Positions 37,960-47,060 of a DNA stretch of 64,000 bases are shown here, piece by piece. Positions within the stretch are counted from its first letter, which is position 1; every line of letters begins with the position of its first letter. The stretch is from NCBI RefSeq assembly GCF_001183545.1, contig NZ_KQ236688.1:4042395-4106394 (forward strand), written 5' to 3'. Source of the stretch: Cellvibrio sp. pealriver. GTDB lineage: Bacteria > Pseudomonadota > Gammaproteobacteria > Pseudomonadales > Cellvibrionaceae. The translations under genes were made by a program, and so were the position numbers. Below the pieces are notes generated by a model. That model saw only the letters and a list, made by a program, of their open reading frames with translations, was not told the origin of the DNA and made no database searches.

Positions 37960-38745
37960 ATGTATTGGTTGTTTGCTGTGCAAGGGTTAACGCCAGTGCG
38001 ATTTTTTATCGCGCTGGCGTTTATCTTTTTTGCAACAGGCTGCGCTCAAGTCGATAACTCATTATCCGTTAAACAATCCACCACACATGAAACTATCGCG
38101 AACCCTGTGCGCGATGAAAATGCCCGGCTCAATGCTGCGCAACTCAAGCAGTCACTGGTAGTCGATGGTGAAATTGATTCTGTTTGGGCAGCCGCAACAC
38201 CCCTGAAATTCAATACTGATTGGCAAGGCCGTGCCACAGCAACCCCAACACAAGTGCGCGCACTCTGGTCGCAAGACGCGCTTTATTTATTGTGGGAATT
38301 GGAAAATGCTGCGCTGCGCAATACCGATCTTGATTTTCCGGTTGAGCAGGAACGCAACAAGTTGTATGACGAAGATTGTGTAGAAATTTTTATCGCGCCT
38401 GACTCTGCTAACCCTTACGAATATGCCGAAATAGAAGTCGGACCTTTTGGGCATTTCATGGATCTGTGGGTAGATCGCCGTCGCAAATCACATGAGTCTT
38501 CCTGGTCATCCAGTGTGAGTGTTGCAGCAACGCAAAATACATTACATAAAACGGTAGTGATTGAAATGGTAATCCGCGCTCCCGACATTACACGAGCGTT
38601 AGTCACGGGAGCGCAATTGCCGATTGGGCTTTATCGTTTGGAGGGCAATAATCCGCGGCAATATCTCGCTGCTTTTCCTACGCATACCCGCATCGCTAAT
38701 TTCCATGTGCCGGACGCTTTTGGTGTGCTGGTGTTGAATCCCTAA
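37960..38745 (+). CDS. CBM9-like lipoprotein in the biotin operon
   Basis: The 261-residue frame has a lipoprotein signal ([13 protein letters not shown]) and a mature domain of carbohydrate-binding module 9/DOMON-like type: [70 protein letters not shown]. Such domains bind sugars or heme. No biotin enzyme motif is present, so its role in the operon is unknown. The start is uncertain: ATG 37960 has no Shine-Dalgarno, while a GTG at 37996 (AAGGG upstream) gives the neatest signal peptide and lies in the hairpin after bioB. Confidence 0.75.
   Translation: MYWLFAVQGLTPVRFFIALAFIFFATGCAQVDNSLSVKQSTTHETIANPVRDENARLNAAQLKQSLVVDGEIDSVWAAATPLKFNTDWQGRATATPTQVRALWSQDALYLLWELENAALRNTDLDFPVEQERNKLYDEDCVEIFIAPDSANPYEYAEIEVGPFGHFMDLWVDRRRKSHESSWSSSVSVAATQNTLHKTVVIEMVIRAPDITRALVTGAQLPIGLYRLEGNNPRQYLAAFPTHTRIANFHVPDAFGVLVLNP
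37989..38030 (+). terminator. Terminator-like hairpin after bioB, inside the lipoprotein signal-peptide codons
   Basis: AACGCCAG-T-GCGAT (37989-38002) pairs with ATCGC-G-CTGGCGTT (38008-38021), a 14-pair stem counting one U-G wobble, loop TTTTT, followed by TATCTTTTTT. It has the form of an intrinsic terminator and would limit read-through from bioB into the rest of the operon, unless translation of the lipoprotein frame disrupts it. Confidence 0.7.
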
Positions 38746-38789
38746 TTTTTTGTTTATCGCAGCGATTATTTCGCGCCGATAATTTTCTT

Positions 38790-39989
38790 GTGGTTACTTC
38801 TGTGAACATAGATCAAACACTCGCTCCTGCCCTTGCTGAACGTCGTTCAGCGCATTTGTACCGCGCACGCAAATTGTTGCAGTCACCACAAACGCCTCAG
38901 GTCATCGTTGACGGTAAACCTTATCTCGCGTTTTGCAGTAACGATTATTTAGGCTTGGCGAATCACCCCGATGTCATTTCCGCATTGCAAGCATCGGCGC
39001 AAACATTCGGTGTAGGCAGTGGGGCATCGCATTTGGTTGCGGGGCATTCCAGTGAACATCATGCACTAGAGGAAGAGCTGGCCGCATTTACCGGCCGCGA
39101 GCGCGCTTTATTATTTTCCACTGGCTATATGGCTAATGTGGGCGCAATTACTGCATTGGTTGGACAGGGCGATGCAATATTTGAAGACCGTTTGAATCAC
39201 GCCAGTTTGTTAGATGCAGGCTTGTTAAGCGGCGCGCGCTTCCAGCGTTTTTTGCACAATGATGTGGATAATTTGCAAAACCGGTTGGATAAAACTGACG
39301 CGGCGAGAAAATTGATTGTCGTGGACGGTGTGTTCAGTATGGATGGCGATTGCGCGCCCTTGCCGGAGCTTGCTGCGCTGGCGCAAAAAAATAACGCCTG
39401 GCTCATGGTGGATGATGCGCATGGTTTTGGCTGCCTAGGAAAAACCGGTGCGGGCAGTGCAGAGCATTTCGGTTTGACGCAAGAGCAACTGCCTATTTTG
39501 ATGGGCACACTCGGTAAAGCTGCAGGCAGTTTTGGTGCTTTTATCGCGGGCAGCGAAATTTTAATTGAAACGCTCATTCAATTTGCGCGGCCCTACATTT
39601 ATACCACCGCGATGCCTCCGGCAGTTGCTGCAGCAACACGTGCGAGTTTGCGCATCATCCAGCATGAACACTGGCGACGTGAACACCTTGCACAACTGAT
39701 TGCGCATTTTCGTAAAGGAGCGGCGGCGCTGGGTTTGCAATTAATGGATTCATTTTCGCCCATCCAACCGATTGTGATTGGCGATGAAGCCAAAGCATTG
39801 TTGATTTCACAGAAGCTGGCTGAGCGCGGCATTTTAATTGTTGCGATTCGCCCACCAACGGTGCCAGTTGGCAGTTCGCGTTTGCGTATTACTTTTTCAG
39901 CGCAACACGCCATCGAGCAGGTCGATCAATTGTTGGCAGTGTTAGCCGATGTTATCGATGCGGTGGGGCGCGAGGTTGCGCATGATTAA
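38790..39989 (+). CDS. bioF: 8-amino-7-oxononanoate synthase
   Basis: BioF condenses pimeloyl-ACP with alanine using PLP. The 399 residues show [36 protein letters not shown] and the PLP lysine segment [14 protein letters not shown]. The start is a GTG at 38790; another in-frame GTG at 38802 is possible, and neither has a strong Shine-Dalgarno. The 3' end overlaps bioHC by eight bases. Confidence 0.97.
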   Translation: MVTSVNIDQTLAPALAERRSAHLYRARKLLQSPQTPQVIVDGKPYLAFCSNDYLGLANHPDVISALQASAQTFGVGSGASHLVAGHSSEHHALEEELAAFTGRERALLFSTGYMANVGAITALVGQGDAIFEDRLNHASLLDAGLLSGARFQRFLHNDVDNLQNRLDKTDAARKLIVVDGVFSMDGDCAPLPELAALAQKNNAWLMVDDAHGFGCLGKTGAGSAEHFGLTQEQLPILMGTLGKAAGSFGAFIAGSEILIETLIQFARPYIYTTAMPPAVAAATRASLRIIQHEHWRREHLAQLIAHFRKGAAALGLQLMDSFSPIQPIVIGDEAKALLISQKLAERGILIVAIRPPTVPVGSSRLRITFSAQHAIEQVDQLLAVLADVIDAVGREVAHD

Positions 39990-41496
39990 TCTGGTGCTTA
40001 TCCACGGTTGGGGTTGCGACAGCCGCACCTGGCAGCCGGTGTTGGAGCCCTTGCGATCTATTGCTGCAGTCACAGTAATTGATCTACCGGGTTTTGGCTC
40101 AGCTGCTGCATTGCCTGAATTTTCTCTTGATGTGGTGCTTGACGCGCTTGCAGCGCAATTGCCTGAAAAATCAGTGGTTATGGGTTGGTCGCTCGGCGGC
40201 ATGCTTGCGGTGCAATTGGCCGCGCGTTTTCCCGAGCGCATCGATGCCGTGATTACCTTGGCGGCGAATGCAAAATTTGTTGCATCAATTGATTATCCAA
40301 CAGCGATGCCGCGCGCGATCAATCGCCAATTCAACCAAAGTTTTGAGCAAGACCCGCAAGCTACGTTGAAATTATTTGGTGGCTTGCTGGCGCAAGGCGA
40401 TGCAAATGAACGAGTCTTGCTGAAACAATTGCGTCGCATGGAGACGGGTGTCATTTCACCTGCTTGGTTGCAAGCATTACAGTTATTATCGGTGTTGGAT
40501 AATCGTGAAATTTTGGCGCAATTACGCCAACCTTGTTTGCATCTGTTTGCTGAAAAGGATGCCTTGGTTCCGATCGCAGCCGCCGCCGCAATAAAAGACA
40601 TAAATCCGCAACAGGATATTGTTGTGCTGGACAATACCGCCCATGCAGTGCACTGGAGTCAACCGCAACAGGTGGTAGATTGCATCGGAAAATTTTTACA
40701 GCAACATGCAGCTAGTGGCGATCTTGATAAAAAAAAGGTTGCCCAATCGTTTAGCCGTGCAGCACAAACCTATGATTCGGTTGCACAACTGCAACGCGAT
40801 ATTGGTGCGGTTTTGTTGGAGCGATTACCTCCTGCGTTGCCTGAACAGTCTGTGGTATTGGATCTTGGGTCGGGTACCGGATTTTTTACGCAGCACATAG
40901 TGTATCGTTATCCGCATGCGCAAGTGATCGGGTTGGATATTGCGGAAGGTATGTTGCGCTACGCATCTACACAGCATGTGGATGCGCAGTGGCTTTGTGC
41001 CGATGCAGAATATTTACCGCTGGCGGATAACAGTGTGGACGTTATTTTTTCCAGCCTCGCCATTCAGTGGTGCAATAATTTGCCACAGTTGTTTTGTGAG
41101 CTTGCGCGCGTGCTTAAACCGGGCGGGCAATTGTGCATAGCAACGCTCGGGCCGGATACATTGCATGAATTAAAAATGGCGTGGCAAAAGGTGGATAATT
41201 ACGTTCATGTAAATCGTTTCCAGTCGTGTGAAAATATTGTCGCAGCAGTAGAGCAAGCGCGACTGGTTACTGACAAACTGCAACAGGAAAATCGCACACT
41301 TTATTATGCCCAGCTCAACGATTTTACGCGTGAATTAAAATCCCTGGGGGCGCACAATATCAACACAGGAAAGCCCGAGGGACTTACCGGGCGTGCGCGC
41401 TTACTCGCGTTCAAAAATGCTTACGAGGCTTTCCGCACCCCGCAAGGATTGCCCGCGACTTACGATGTTATTTATTTAACGGCACACAACATTTAA
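39982..41496 (+). CDS. bioHC: Bifunctional BioH-BioC (carboxylesterase-methyltransferase)
   Basis: One 504-residue frame joins BioH and BioC. Residues 1-245 are an alpha/beta hydrolase with VLIHGWG, nucleophile S70 in GWSLGGM, D194 (EKDALVP) and H222 (NTAHAVHW): the pimeloyl-ACP methyl ester esterase. Residues 250-504 are a SAM-dependent methyltransferase with [11 protein letters not shown] at 293-303 and the BioC order (malonyl-ACP O-methyltransferase). So the first and last acts of pimeloyl-ACP synthesis are on one chain. Start ATG 39982 is chosen at the conserved [10 protein letters not shown] BioHC protein is known from Saccharophagus. Confidence 0.95.
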   Translation: MINLVLIHGWGCDSRTWQPVLEPLRSIAAVTVIDLPGFGSAAALPEFSLDVVLDALAAQLPEKSVVMGWSLGGMLAVQLAARFPERIDAVITLAANAKFVASIDYPTAMPRAINRQFNQSFEQDPQATLKLFGGLLAQGDANERVLLKQLRRMETGVISPAWLQALQLLSVLDNREILAQLRQPCLHLFAEKDALVPIAAAAAIKDINPQQDIVVLDNTAHAVHWSQPQQVVDCIGKFLQQHAASGDLDKKKVAQSFSRAAQTYDSVAQLQRDIGAVLLERLPPALPEQSVVLDLGSGTGFFTQHIVYRYPHAQVIGLDIAEGMLRYASTQHVDAQWLCADAEYLPLADNSVDVIFSSLAIQWCNNLPQLFCELARVLKPGGQLCIATLGPDTLHELKMAWQKVDNYVHVNRFQSCENIVAAVEQARLVTDKLQQENRTLYYAQLNDFTRELKSLGAHNINTGKPEGLTGRARLLAFKNAYEAFRTPQGLPATYDVIYLTAHNI

Positions 41497-41511
41497 CGGC
41501 GCACAGAGTTT

Positions 41512-42207
41512 ATGGCTAAAAAAACATTTTTCATCACGGGAACTGACACTAACGTTGGCAAAACACTCATCGCTGCCGGTTTGTTGGTCGCTGCAAAAAA
41601 CAATGGGCTTAGTACCGCTGCATTAAAACCGGTTGCGGCGGGTTGCGAAAAAACCGACGCGGGTTTACGCAATGATGATGCCTTGTTGTTGCAGTCGGTG
41701 ATGACGGTGCCACTAGCCTATGAGCAAATTAATCCTATCGCGCTGCAAGCCGCCATAGCTCCGCATATCGCAGCACAGCAAGAAAAGCGCATTTTATCGG
41801 CAGATCGGTTAGCGGGTTTTTGTCGCGGCAGTTTGGGGCAGGCCGATTTCACGCTAATAGAAGGTGCGGGTGGCTGGCGCGTACCGTTAAACCCGCAAGA
41901 GACGCTGGCTGATGTGGCCAAGTTATTGCGCGTTCCGGTTATTTTGGTTGTCGGTGTGCGATTGGGGGGCATCAATCACGCGCTGCTCACTGTGGAGGCC
42001 ATTCGTAACGATGGTTTGTTGTTAGCTGGTTGGGTCGCCAATTGTATTGATGCCGATATGCCGGTGTTGCATGAAAATATCCAGAGTTTGGCTACGCGCA
42101 TTCCCGCCCCCTGTTTAGGTGTCATTCCCTGGTTGGCCGATGCGAAACCCGAAGCGGTGGCTGCCGAATTTATACCTGAATCGCTCTCTCAATTATTTTC
42201 ATCATGA
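41512..42207 (+). CDS. bioD: Dethiobiotin synthetase
   Basis: BioD closes the ureido ring of dethiobiotin with CO2 and ATP. The 231 residues have FFITGTDTNVGKTLIAAGLL (Walker A), the ALKPVAAGC segment, and the EGAGGWRVPL loop, with full length. It follows bioHC by 15 bases and overlaps the next lipoprotein gene by four bases. Confidence 0.97.
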   Translation: MAKKTFFITGTDTNVGKTLIAAGLLVAAKNNGLSTAALKPVAAGCEKTDAGLRNDDALLLQSVMTVPLAYEQINPIALQAAIAPHIAAQQEKRILSADRLAGFCRGSLGQADFTLIEGAGGWRVPLNPQETLADVAKLLRVPVILVVGVRLGGINHALLTVEAIRNDGLLLAGWVANCIDADMPVLHENIQSLATRIPAPCLGVIPWLADAKPEAVAAEFIPESLSQLFSS

Positions 42208-42908
42208 TGCCTGTTTTTGCTATTGCATGTATTGCGCGCGCGTTGCGATTAAGCGTGTTGTCTGCCTTGCTGTTTTTAATAGCAAGTTGCACATCTGTAC
42301 CTGCAAAGCAAAAAATACCTGTCGCCAATACGGAACACATTATTCATTTTGTTTATCGCGAATGGCACACCAGTATTTTGATCGATGCAAATACCGCTGC
42401 GCTTTACAGTAAGCACTTAAAAGCAGAGGCGTTGGGGCAGCGTTATATCCGCATCGGTTGGGGCGATGGCAATTATTTCACTGGGAAAAGTAAATCGGTC
42501 GGTGCAGCAACCAAAGCCTTAATCGCCTCCAGCCATTCAGCGTTGCAGGTGATTACTTACATGCAATCGCCTTTCGCATCCATTCCGGAAGAGACGCGTG
42601 TGGCTATCGCAATCAGTGACAAAGGTATGCGCAACTTGCTTCGTTATCTGGATGAGTCGTTTGCGCTGGATGAGTCCGGGCAGCCTATTCCCCTGCAGGC
42701 CTATGTTGAAGATGCGGGGCATTTTTATCGAGCGAGCGGCCATTACAGTGTGTTTAGTAATTGCAACACCTGGAGTGGTCGCGCGCTTCAAGCTGCAGGG
42801 TTGCCGGTGCGCAGCAGTTTGCAGTTAACGGCGCAGAGCGTATTCGAGCAGGCCAGTTATATATCCCATCACCAACAGGCACTTGGGTTGGTTGATCAGC
42901 TGGAATAG
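42204..42908 (+). CDS. DUF2459 family lipoprotein
   Basis: The 234-residue protein has a lipoprotein signal (SALLFLIASC, Cys about 29) and the DUF2459 pattern: HTSILIDA, RIGWGDGNYF, and near the end YSVFSNCNTWSGRALQAAGLPV, where Cys and the following Asn/Thr/Trp recall cysteine-peptidase-like NlpC-type folds. The biochemical role is unknown. It overlaps bioD by four bases, so it is part of the biotin transcript. Confidence 0.8.
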   Translation: MMPVFAIACIARALRLSVLSALLFLIASCTSVPAKQKIPVANTEHIIHFVYREWHTSILIDANTAALYSKHLKAEALGQRYIRIGWGDGNYFTGKSKSVGAATKALIASSHSALQVITYMQSPFASIPEETRVAIAISDKGMRNLLRYLDESFALDESGQPIPLQAYVEDAGHFYRASGHYSVFSNCNTWSGRALQAAGLPVRSSLQLTAQSVFEQASYISHHQQALGLVDQLE

Positions 42909-43090
42909 TCCCCGGTTATATCACTGCACTTTTTAAAGCTAACTCGTCTTAAAATCCCTATTTTGCATGGCAAATTCGCCTGTTTTTTAAGCGCATTGCG
43001 GCGTAAACTGTTAATAACAGTGGGGAAGTCTTTCTGATAGGTTTTTCCCGCGCCCCCAATCCACGTACTACTAACCGAGAGGGTATGCTG

Positions 43091-43333
43091 ATGGACGTAG
43101 GTTCTGTCGTTAATCAAGGTTTGATTGGCATGCAAAAAAGCCAGTCATCCATGCTGCAATCTGCCCAGCAAATTGCTCAGGCAGGTACTACCCAGCGCGA
43201 TAACCCGCAAGCGAACGATGTTGCTGAGCCGCTGATCAATATCAAAGTGCAAAGCCAGTTATTTGACAGTTCAGCCAAGGTAGTTAAAGCCGCCGATGAA
43301 GCCATCGGTACCTTGTTGGATGTGCGGGCCTGA
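43091..43333 (+). CDS. Small flagellar-rod-like putative motility protein
   Basis: The 80-residue protein (start ATG 43091, with GAGAGGG seven bases upstream; the ATG at 43085 is too close) has an N-terminal amphipathic helix and a C-terminal part resembling the end of flagellar rod/hook proteins: NDVAEPLINIKVQSQLFDSSAKVVKAADEAIGTLLDV. That end normally forms the D0 helix used in export and assembly. It has no middle domain. I do not recognise an exact family; a YjfB-like motility protein is the closest guess. A SprA-related gene follows 30 bases later. Confidence 0.65.
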   Translation: MDVGSVVNQGLIGMQKSQSSMLQSAQQIAQAGTTQRDNPQANDVAEPLINIKVQSQLFDSSAKVVKAADEAIGTLLDVRA

Positions 43334-43363
43334 TACATCAGGCCTAATCGGGAGGTGAGTTGA

Positions 43364-44344
43364 GTGATCAATAATATCCAGTCTAACTACGCCAACACTG
43401 TTGCGCCTTTTGCGCCTGTGGGTCGTGCACCTGTTAGTCAGGAAACCACTGATCTGAAGTCATCTACTTTTCGCCCGGCCGAGCAGCTCGCGGAATCAGG
43501 GCGCGCACTTAATCGCCGCTTTCCTGATGAGCGCCCTAATGATGATGTGGAGCGTGACCGTGTCGAGCGCGGTGCTCGTAATAACGGTGATGACCCGGCG
43601 GCTCGCGAAGCTGCAGCAAAAAATAGAGCGGAGCAAGAGCGCCAGCAGGCGGAGCGTGACCAAATCGAAGTGCTCGCTGCGCGTGATCGTGAGGTGAGGG
43701 CGCATGAGCAAGCCCATGCTGCTGTTGCTGGCCAGTATGGCAGTAGTCCAACTTATTCGTTTGTGCGCGGTCCGGATGGTGTCAGCTACGCTGTCGGTGG
43801 CGAGGTTCAGATTGATACCAGCCCCATCCCCGGTGACCCCGAAGCTACCTTGCGCAAGGCTCAGCAATTGCGTCGTGCGGCGAATGCGCCCGCCGAGCCA
43901 TCTTCGCAAGATGGTCGTGTGGCAGCGTTGGCGGCGCAAATGGAGCTGCAGGCGCGTACTGAATTGGCCGAGTTGAAGTCAGCAGAGGCGGAGCAGCGCC
44001 GCGAAGAAATTGCCGGTAGCGATGAGCTGCGCGAAAGTGGTCAGAGCGGTCAGAGCGATAGTGCCACGCAGCAAGCCACTTCCCGTGAGGCGAGCGATGC
44101 TGAGGTGCGTGCTCGTGACGAGCGTGAGCGCGAGAAACAGCGTATCGAAGAGGAAGAGGCTCGTTTGCAGGCGGATCAGGAGCGGTTCGAAACAGAGCAG
44201 CGCCTACTGGATCAGCGGCAAGCGCGGGCAGAGTTTTTTAATGAAGGTGCCCGTCGCAATATCGACTTGAATAGACGCTTGATTGAAATTGGTGTGCTGG
44301 GTTCTGATACCGGTATTGGGAGCTTCCTGAATAAAACAGTGTAA
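43364..44344 (+). CDS. SprA-related putative metalloprotease
   Basis: The 326-residue protein matches the SprA-related family: AARDREVRAHEQAHAAVAG (a HExxH-like HEQAH), then YSFVRGPDGVSYAVGGEVQID and TSPIPGDPEATLRKAQQLRRAANAPAEPSSQD. The flanks are highly charged and low in complexity, with a long Glu/Arg/Gln coiled coil from about 195 to 300. There is no signal peptide. The start is a GTG with GGAGGTGA five bases upstream. The substrate is unknown; the zinc site is inferred from HEQAH. Confidence 0.8.
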   Translation: MINNIQSNYANTVAPFAPVGRAPVSQETTDLKSSTFRPAEQLAESGRALNRRFPDERPNDDVERDRVERGARNNGDDPAAREAAAKNRAEQERQQAERDQIEVLAARDREVRAHEQAHAAVAGQYGSSPTYSFVRGPDGVSYAVGGEVQIDTSPIPGDPEATLRKAQQLRRAANAPAEPSSQDGRVAALAAQMELQARTELAELKSAEAEQRREEIAGSDELRESGQSGQSDSATQQATSREASDAEVRARDEREREKQRIEEEEARLQADQERFETEQRLLDQRQARAEFFNEGARRNIDLNRRLIEIGVLGSDTGIGSFLNKTV

Positions 44345-44354
44345 GGTTCATCTA

Positions 44355-44438
44355 ATGGTCACTTTGCTGTTTTATGGTGTGGTGATTGTTGCAGTGTTGG
44401 CTTTTTGCTCGTATCGATCAATTAAACTGCCAGCCTGA
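44355..44438 (+). CDS. Possible 27-residue hydrophobic small protein
   Basis: A short frame ATG...TGA encodes one hydrophobic helix (LLFYGVVIVAVLAFCSY) ended by basic residues. It starts 11 bases after the preceding stop codon. AAGGTTC upstream is a poor Shine-Dalgarno. It could be a small membrane protein or chance. Confidence 0.3.
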   Translation: MVTLLFYGVVIVAVLAFCSYRSIKLPA

Positions 44439-44467
44439 GAAATATCCGACTTTAATGGCTATTTTCC

Positions 44468-44496
44468 TTGACCGCACCAATATCGCTCCCTATAAT
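44468..44496 (+). promoter_or_regulatory. Strong sigma-70 promoter of the tRNA-fMet/rimP operon
   Basis: TTGACC (44468-44473) and TATAAT (44491-44496) with 17-base spacing lie about 40 bases before the tRNA. The GC-rich bases after TATAAT (TCGCGGCC) resemble a stringent-type discriminator. Confidence 0.85.
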
Positions 44497-44537
44497 TCGC
44501 GGCCTCACTTGAGCAGTTGGCAAGTTTGAGTTTCAGT

Positions 44538-44614
<77 letters not shown>

Positions 44615-44915
44615 AATTCTTTGCTTCTTGTTGTTTTCTTAAACAAGAAACAGGTAGAGAAAAAGGGATTTCCCGGCTCTCGCCAGAACCAAGAAGTATT
44701 GAGTTTGCTTCTCCATGAGGCAAACTCAAGTCGAGAAGCCCCTTTATGGGGCTTTTTTGTATTTGTTGTTTTCGGGGTTGGTGGTTGTCGGCATTAACCC
44801 TCCATCGTGCAGGCCTGCGCGATGACAACTGTAAACGTTCGAATGGGCCTTGTGCCCATTTTTGTTTTCTGGGCTGCCGCTTTTTGCAGCGCTTGATCTG
44901 AATGCGGACCAAAGC
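44615..44915 (+). other. Leader region between tRNA-fMet and rimP
   Basis: These 301 bases have no gene. They hold an inverted repeat GAGTTTGC/GCAAACTC (44701-44708 with 44721-44728) and a terminator-like hairpin AAGCCCC/GGGGCTT (44736-44742 with 44748-44754) followed by TTT. The second hairpin may terminate most tRNA transcripts, leaving partial read-through into rimP-nusA; in E. coli NusA regulates its own operon through such sites. Confidence 0.6.
44734..44759 (+). terminator. Terminator/attenuator after tRNA-fMet
   Basis: AAGCCCC-TTTAT-GGGGCTT followed by TTTGT, 120 bases past the tRNA. A second promoter for rimP or read-through is required for the downstream genes. Confidence 0.7.
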
Positions 44916-45410
44916 ATGGCTTCCAAGCAAGAATTGTTAGAAAACCTTATCGCTCCTGTTGTCTCATCTCTGGGATGTGAACTTTGGGGGGTGGAATATT
45001 TGACACAGGGGCGTTACACCACTGTGCGAATTTTTATTGATGCAGCCAACGGCGTGTCACTTGATGATTGCGAGCGTGTCAGTCGTCAGGTTAGTAGTGT
45101 GTTTGATGTAGAAGATCCGATTGATGGTGAATATACCTTGGAGGTTTCATCTCCAGGGCTGGATCGTCCCCTTTATACAGAAGCGCATTACGCGCGTTAT
45201 GTAGGTGAAACAATCAGTGTGCGTTTGCGTATTGTACGTGATGGCCGTCGCCGCTTTAAAGGCGTTATCACTAAAGTTGAAAATGGCGATGTGTTTTTGC
45301 AAGTGGATAATCAGGAAGTACAGGTGTCTATCGATGTTATTGATAGAGCCAATGTAGAGCCGCGCTACGAAGAATTGATGCGCGCACACAATTTAAGTGA
45401 CAAAGACTAA
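44916..45410 (+). CDS. rimP: Ribosome maturation factor RimP
   Basis: RimP assists 30S subunit maturation. From the ATG at 44916 the protein has 164 residues: an N-terminal alpha/beta domain (LIAPVVSSLGCELWGVEYL), CERVSRQVSSVFDVEDPIDGEYTLEVSSPGLDRPL, and a C-terminal SH3-like domain. The start is set by the family; an in-frame ATG at 44850 lies in the leader. It begins the rimP-nusA-infB operon. Confidence 0.96.
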   Translation: MASKQELLENLIAPVVSSLGCELWGVEYLTQGRYTTVRIFIDAANGVSLDDCERVSRQVSSVFDVEDPIDGEYTLEVSSPGLDRPLYTEAHYARYVGETISVRLRIVRDGRRRFKGVITKVENGDVFLQVDNQEVQVSIDVIDRANVEPRYEELMRAHNLSDKD

Positions 45411-45524
45411 GCGTTTAAAGGCAGCTTGTTTTTTAAACGAATGTGTAAAACGTGAGATGGAAAACGTAATTATCTAGAGCACTTATTTGTTGCGCTAGCT
45501 TGAGGAGTTAACAGAGGCAAACCA

Positions 45525-47006
45525 ATGAACAAAGAAATTTTGCTGGTCGCTGATGCGGTATCCAATGAAAAAGGCGTTGATAAGGAATTAATTTTCCAGG
45601 CGATTGAAACTGCACTTGCTACTGCTACCAAAAAGCGTTTCGATGAGGACTCAACGATAGAAGTTAACATTAATCGCGCTACTGGCGATTACGAAACTTA
45701 TCGCAGCTGGGAGTTGGTTGCTGACGATGTGATGGCCGAGCTGGGCACCCAGCTGTATTTAGATGAAGCACGCGATAAAGATGCTTCATTAAAAGTAGGC
45801 GACATTTATCGCGAAAAAATTGAGAACGCAGAATTTGGTCGTATCGCTGCGCAAACTGCAAAGCAAGTTATTGTGCAAAAAGTACGTGAAGCTGAACGTG
45901 CGCAAATGGTTGATGAATACCGTGACCGCATGGGTGATTTGATCAGTGGTACTGTGAAAAAAGTAACCCGTGACAGCATTATTGTTGACTTGGGTAATAA
46001 CGCAGAAGGTGTGTTGCCACGGGATCAATTAATTGGTCGCGAAATTTTCCGTATGGGTGACCGCATTCGTGCTTTGTTGTTGGAAGTGCGCACTGAAGCG
46101 CGCGGCCCACAATTATTGCTGAGCCGCTCCAATCCACAGATGTTGGTGGAGCTGTTCAAAATTGAAGTGCCAGAAATTGCTGAAGAAGTTATCGAAATCA
46201 AAGGCGCTGCGCGCGACCCTGGGTTACGTGCAAAAATTGCAGTAAAAACGAATGACGGCCGCATTGATCCGGTTGGTGCTTGCGTTGGAATGCGCGGTTC
46301 GCGTGTTCAGGCGGTATCGAACGAATTGGGCGGTGAGCGCGTAGATATTGTGTTGTGGGATGATAACCCGGCGCAATTCGTGATCAATGCAATGTCTCCT
46401 GCTGAAATTGAATCCATTGTGGTTGATGAAGATGCCAATTCAATGGACTTGGCGGTGAATGAAGAAAATCTGGCGATGGCAATTGGTCGCGGCGGTCAAA
46501 ACGTGCGTCTTGCATGTGAATTGACTGGCTGGAACATTAATGTGATGAGCATTGCTGATTGGCAAGCGAAACAAGAAGCGGAATCAGGCAGTTACATCAA
46601 TATGTTCATGAGCGCACTGGATGTCGATGAAGATATCGCAGGTGTTCTCGTAGAAGAAGGTTTCACTACGCTTGAAGAAGTTGCTTACGTTCCACTTGAA
46701 GAAATGTTGGCAATTGATGGTTTTGATGAAGACATCGCGGAAGAATTGCGTGCACGTGCAAAAGATGCGCTGTTAACGCAAGCACTGGCTTCCGAAGAGC
46801 GAATTGAAGGTGTAGCGCCAGCGGAAGATTTGTTAGGTATGGAAGGCATGGACGGTGTGCTGGCCGCTGAATTGGCGCGCCGTGGAATTGTCACCATGGA
46901 AGACTTGGCAGAGCAATCCATTGATGAATTGGTGGATATTGAAGGTGTTGATGCGACTCGTGCCGCCGCACTGATTATGAAAGCGCGCGAGCCCTGGTTT
47001 GCCTGA
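45525..47006 (+). CDS. nusA: Transcription termination/antitermination protein NusA
   Basis: NusA binds RNA polymerase and nascent RNA. The 493 residues have an N-terminal polymerase-binding domain (1-125), an S1 domain (about 130-200, [21 protein letters not shown]), two KH domains (about 205-345, [21 protein letters not shown] and [17 protein letters not shown]), and two acidic C-terminal repeats (about 360-490) typical of gammaproteobacterial NusA. A TTGAGGAG site lies upstream. Confidence 0.98.
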   Translation: MNKEILLVADAVSNEKGVDKELIFQAIETALATATKKRFDEDSTIEVNINRATGDYETYRSWELVADDVMAELGTQLYLDEARDKDASLKVGDIYREKIENAEFGRIAAQTAKQVIVQKVREAERAQMVDEYRDRMGDLISGTVKKVTRDSIIVDLGNNAEGVLPRDQLIGREIFRMGDRIRALLLEVRTEARGPQLLLSRSNPQMLVELFKIEVPEIAEEVIEIKGAARDPGLRAKIAVKTNDGRIDPVGACVGMRGSRVQAVSNELGGERVDIVLWDDNPAQFVINAMSPAEIESIVVDEDANSMDLAVNEENLAMAIGRGGQNVRLACELTGWNINVMSIADWQAKQEAESGSYINMFMSALDVDEDIAGVLVEEGFTTLEEVAYVPLEEMLAIDGFDEDIAEELRARAKDALLTQALASEERIEGVAPAEDLLGMEGMDGVLAAELARRGIVTMEDLAEQSIDELVDIEGVDATRAAALIMKAREPWFA

Positions 47007-47060
47007 GTGTGAGCCACAAGCGAAACCCAGTAGGCAACGAACAATCCCTGAGGAAAAACA

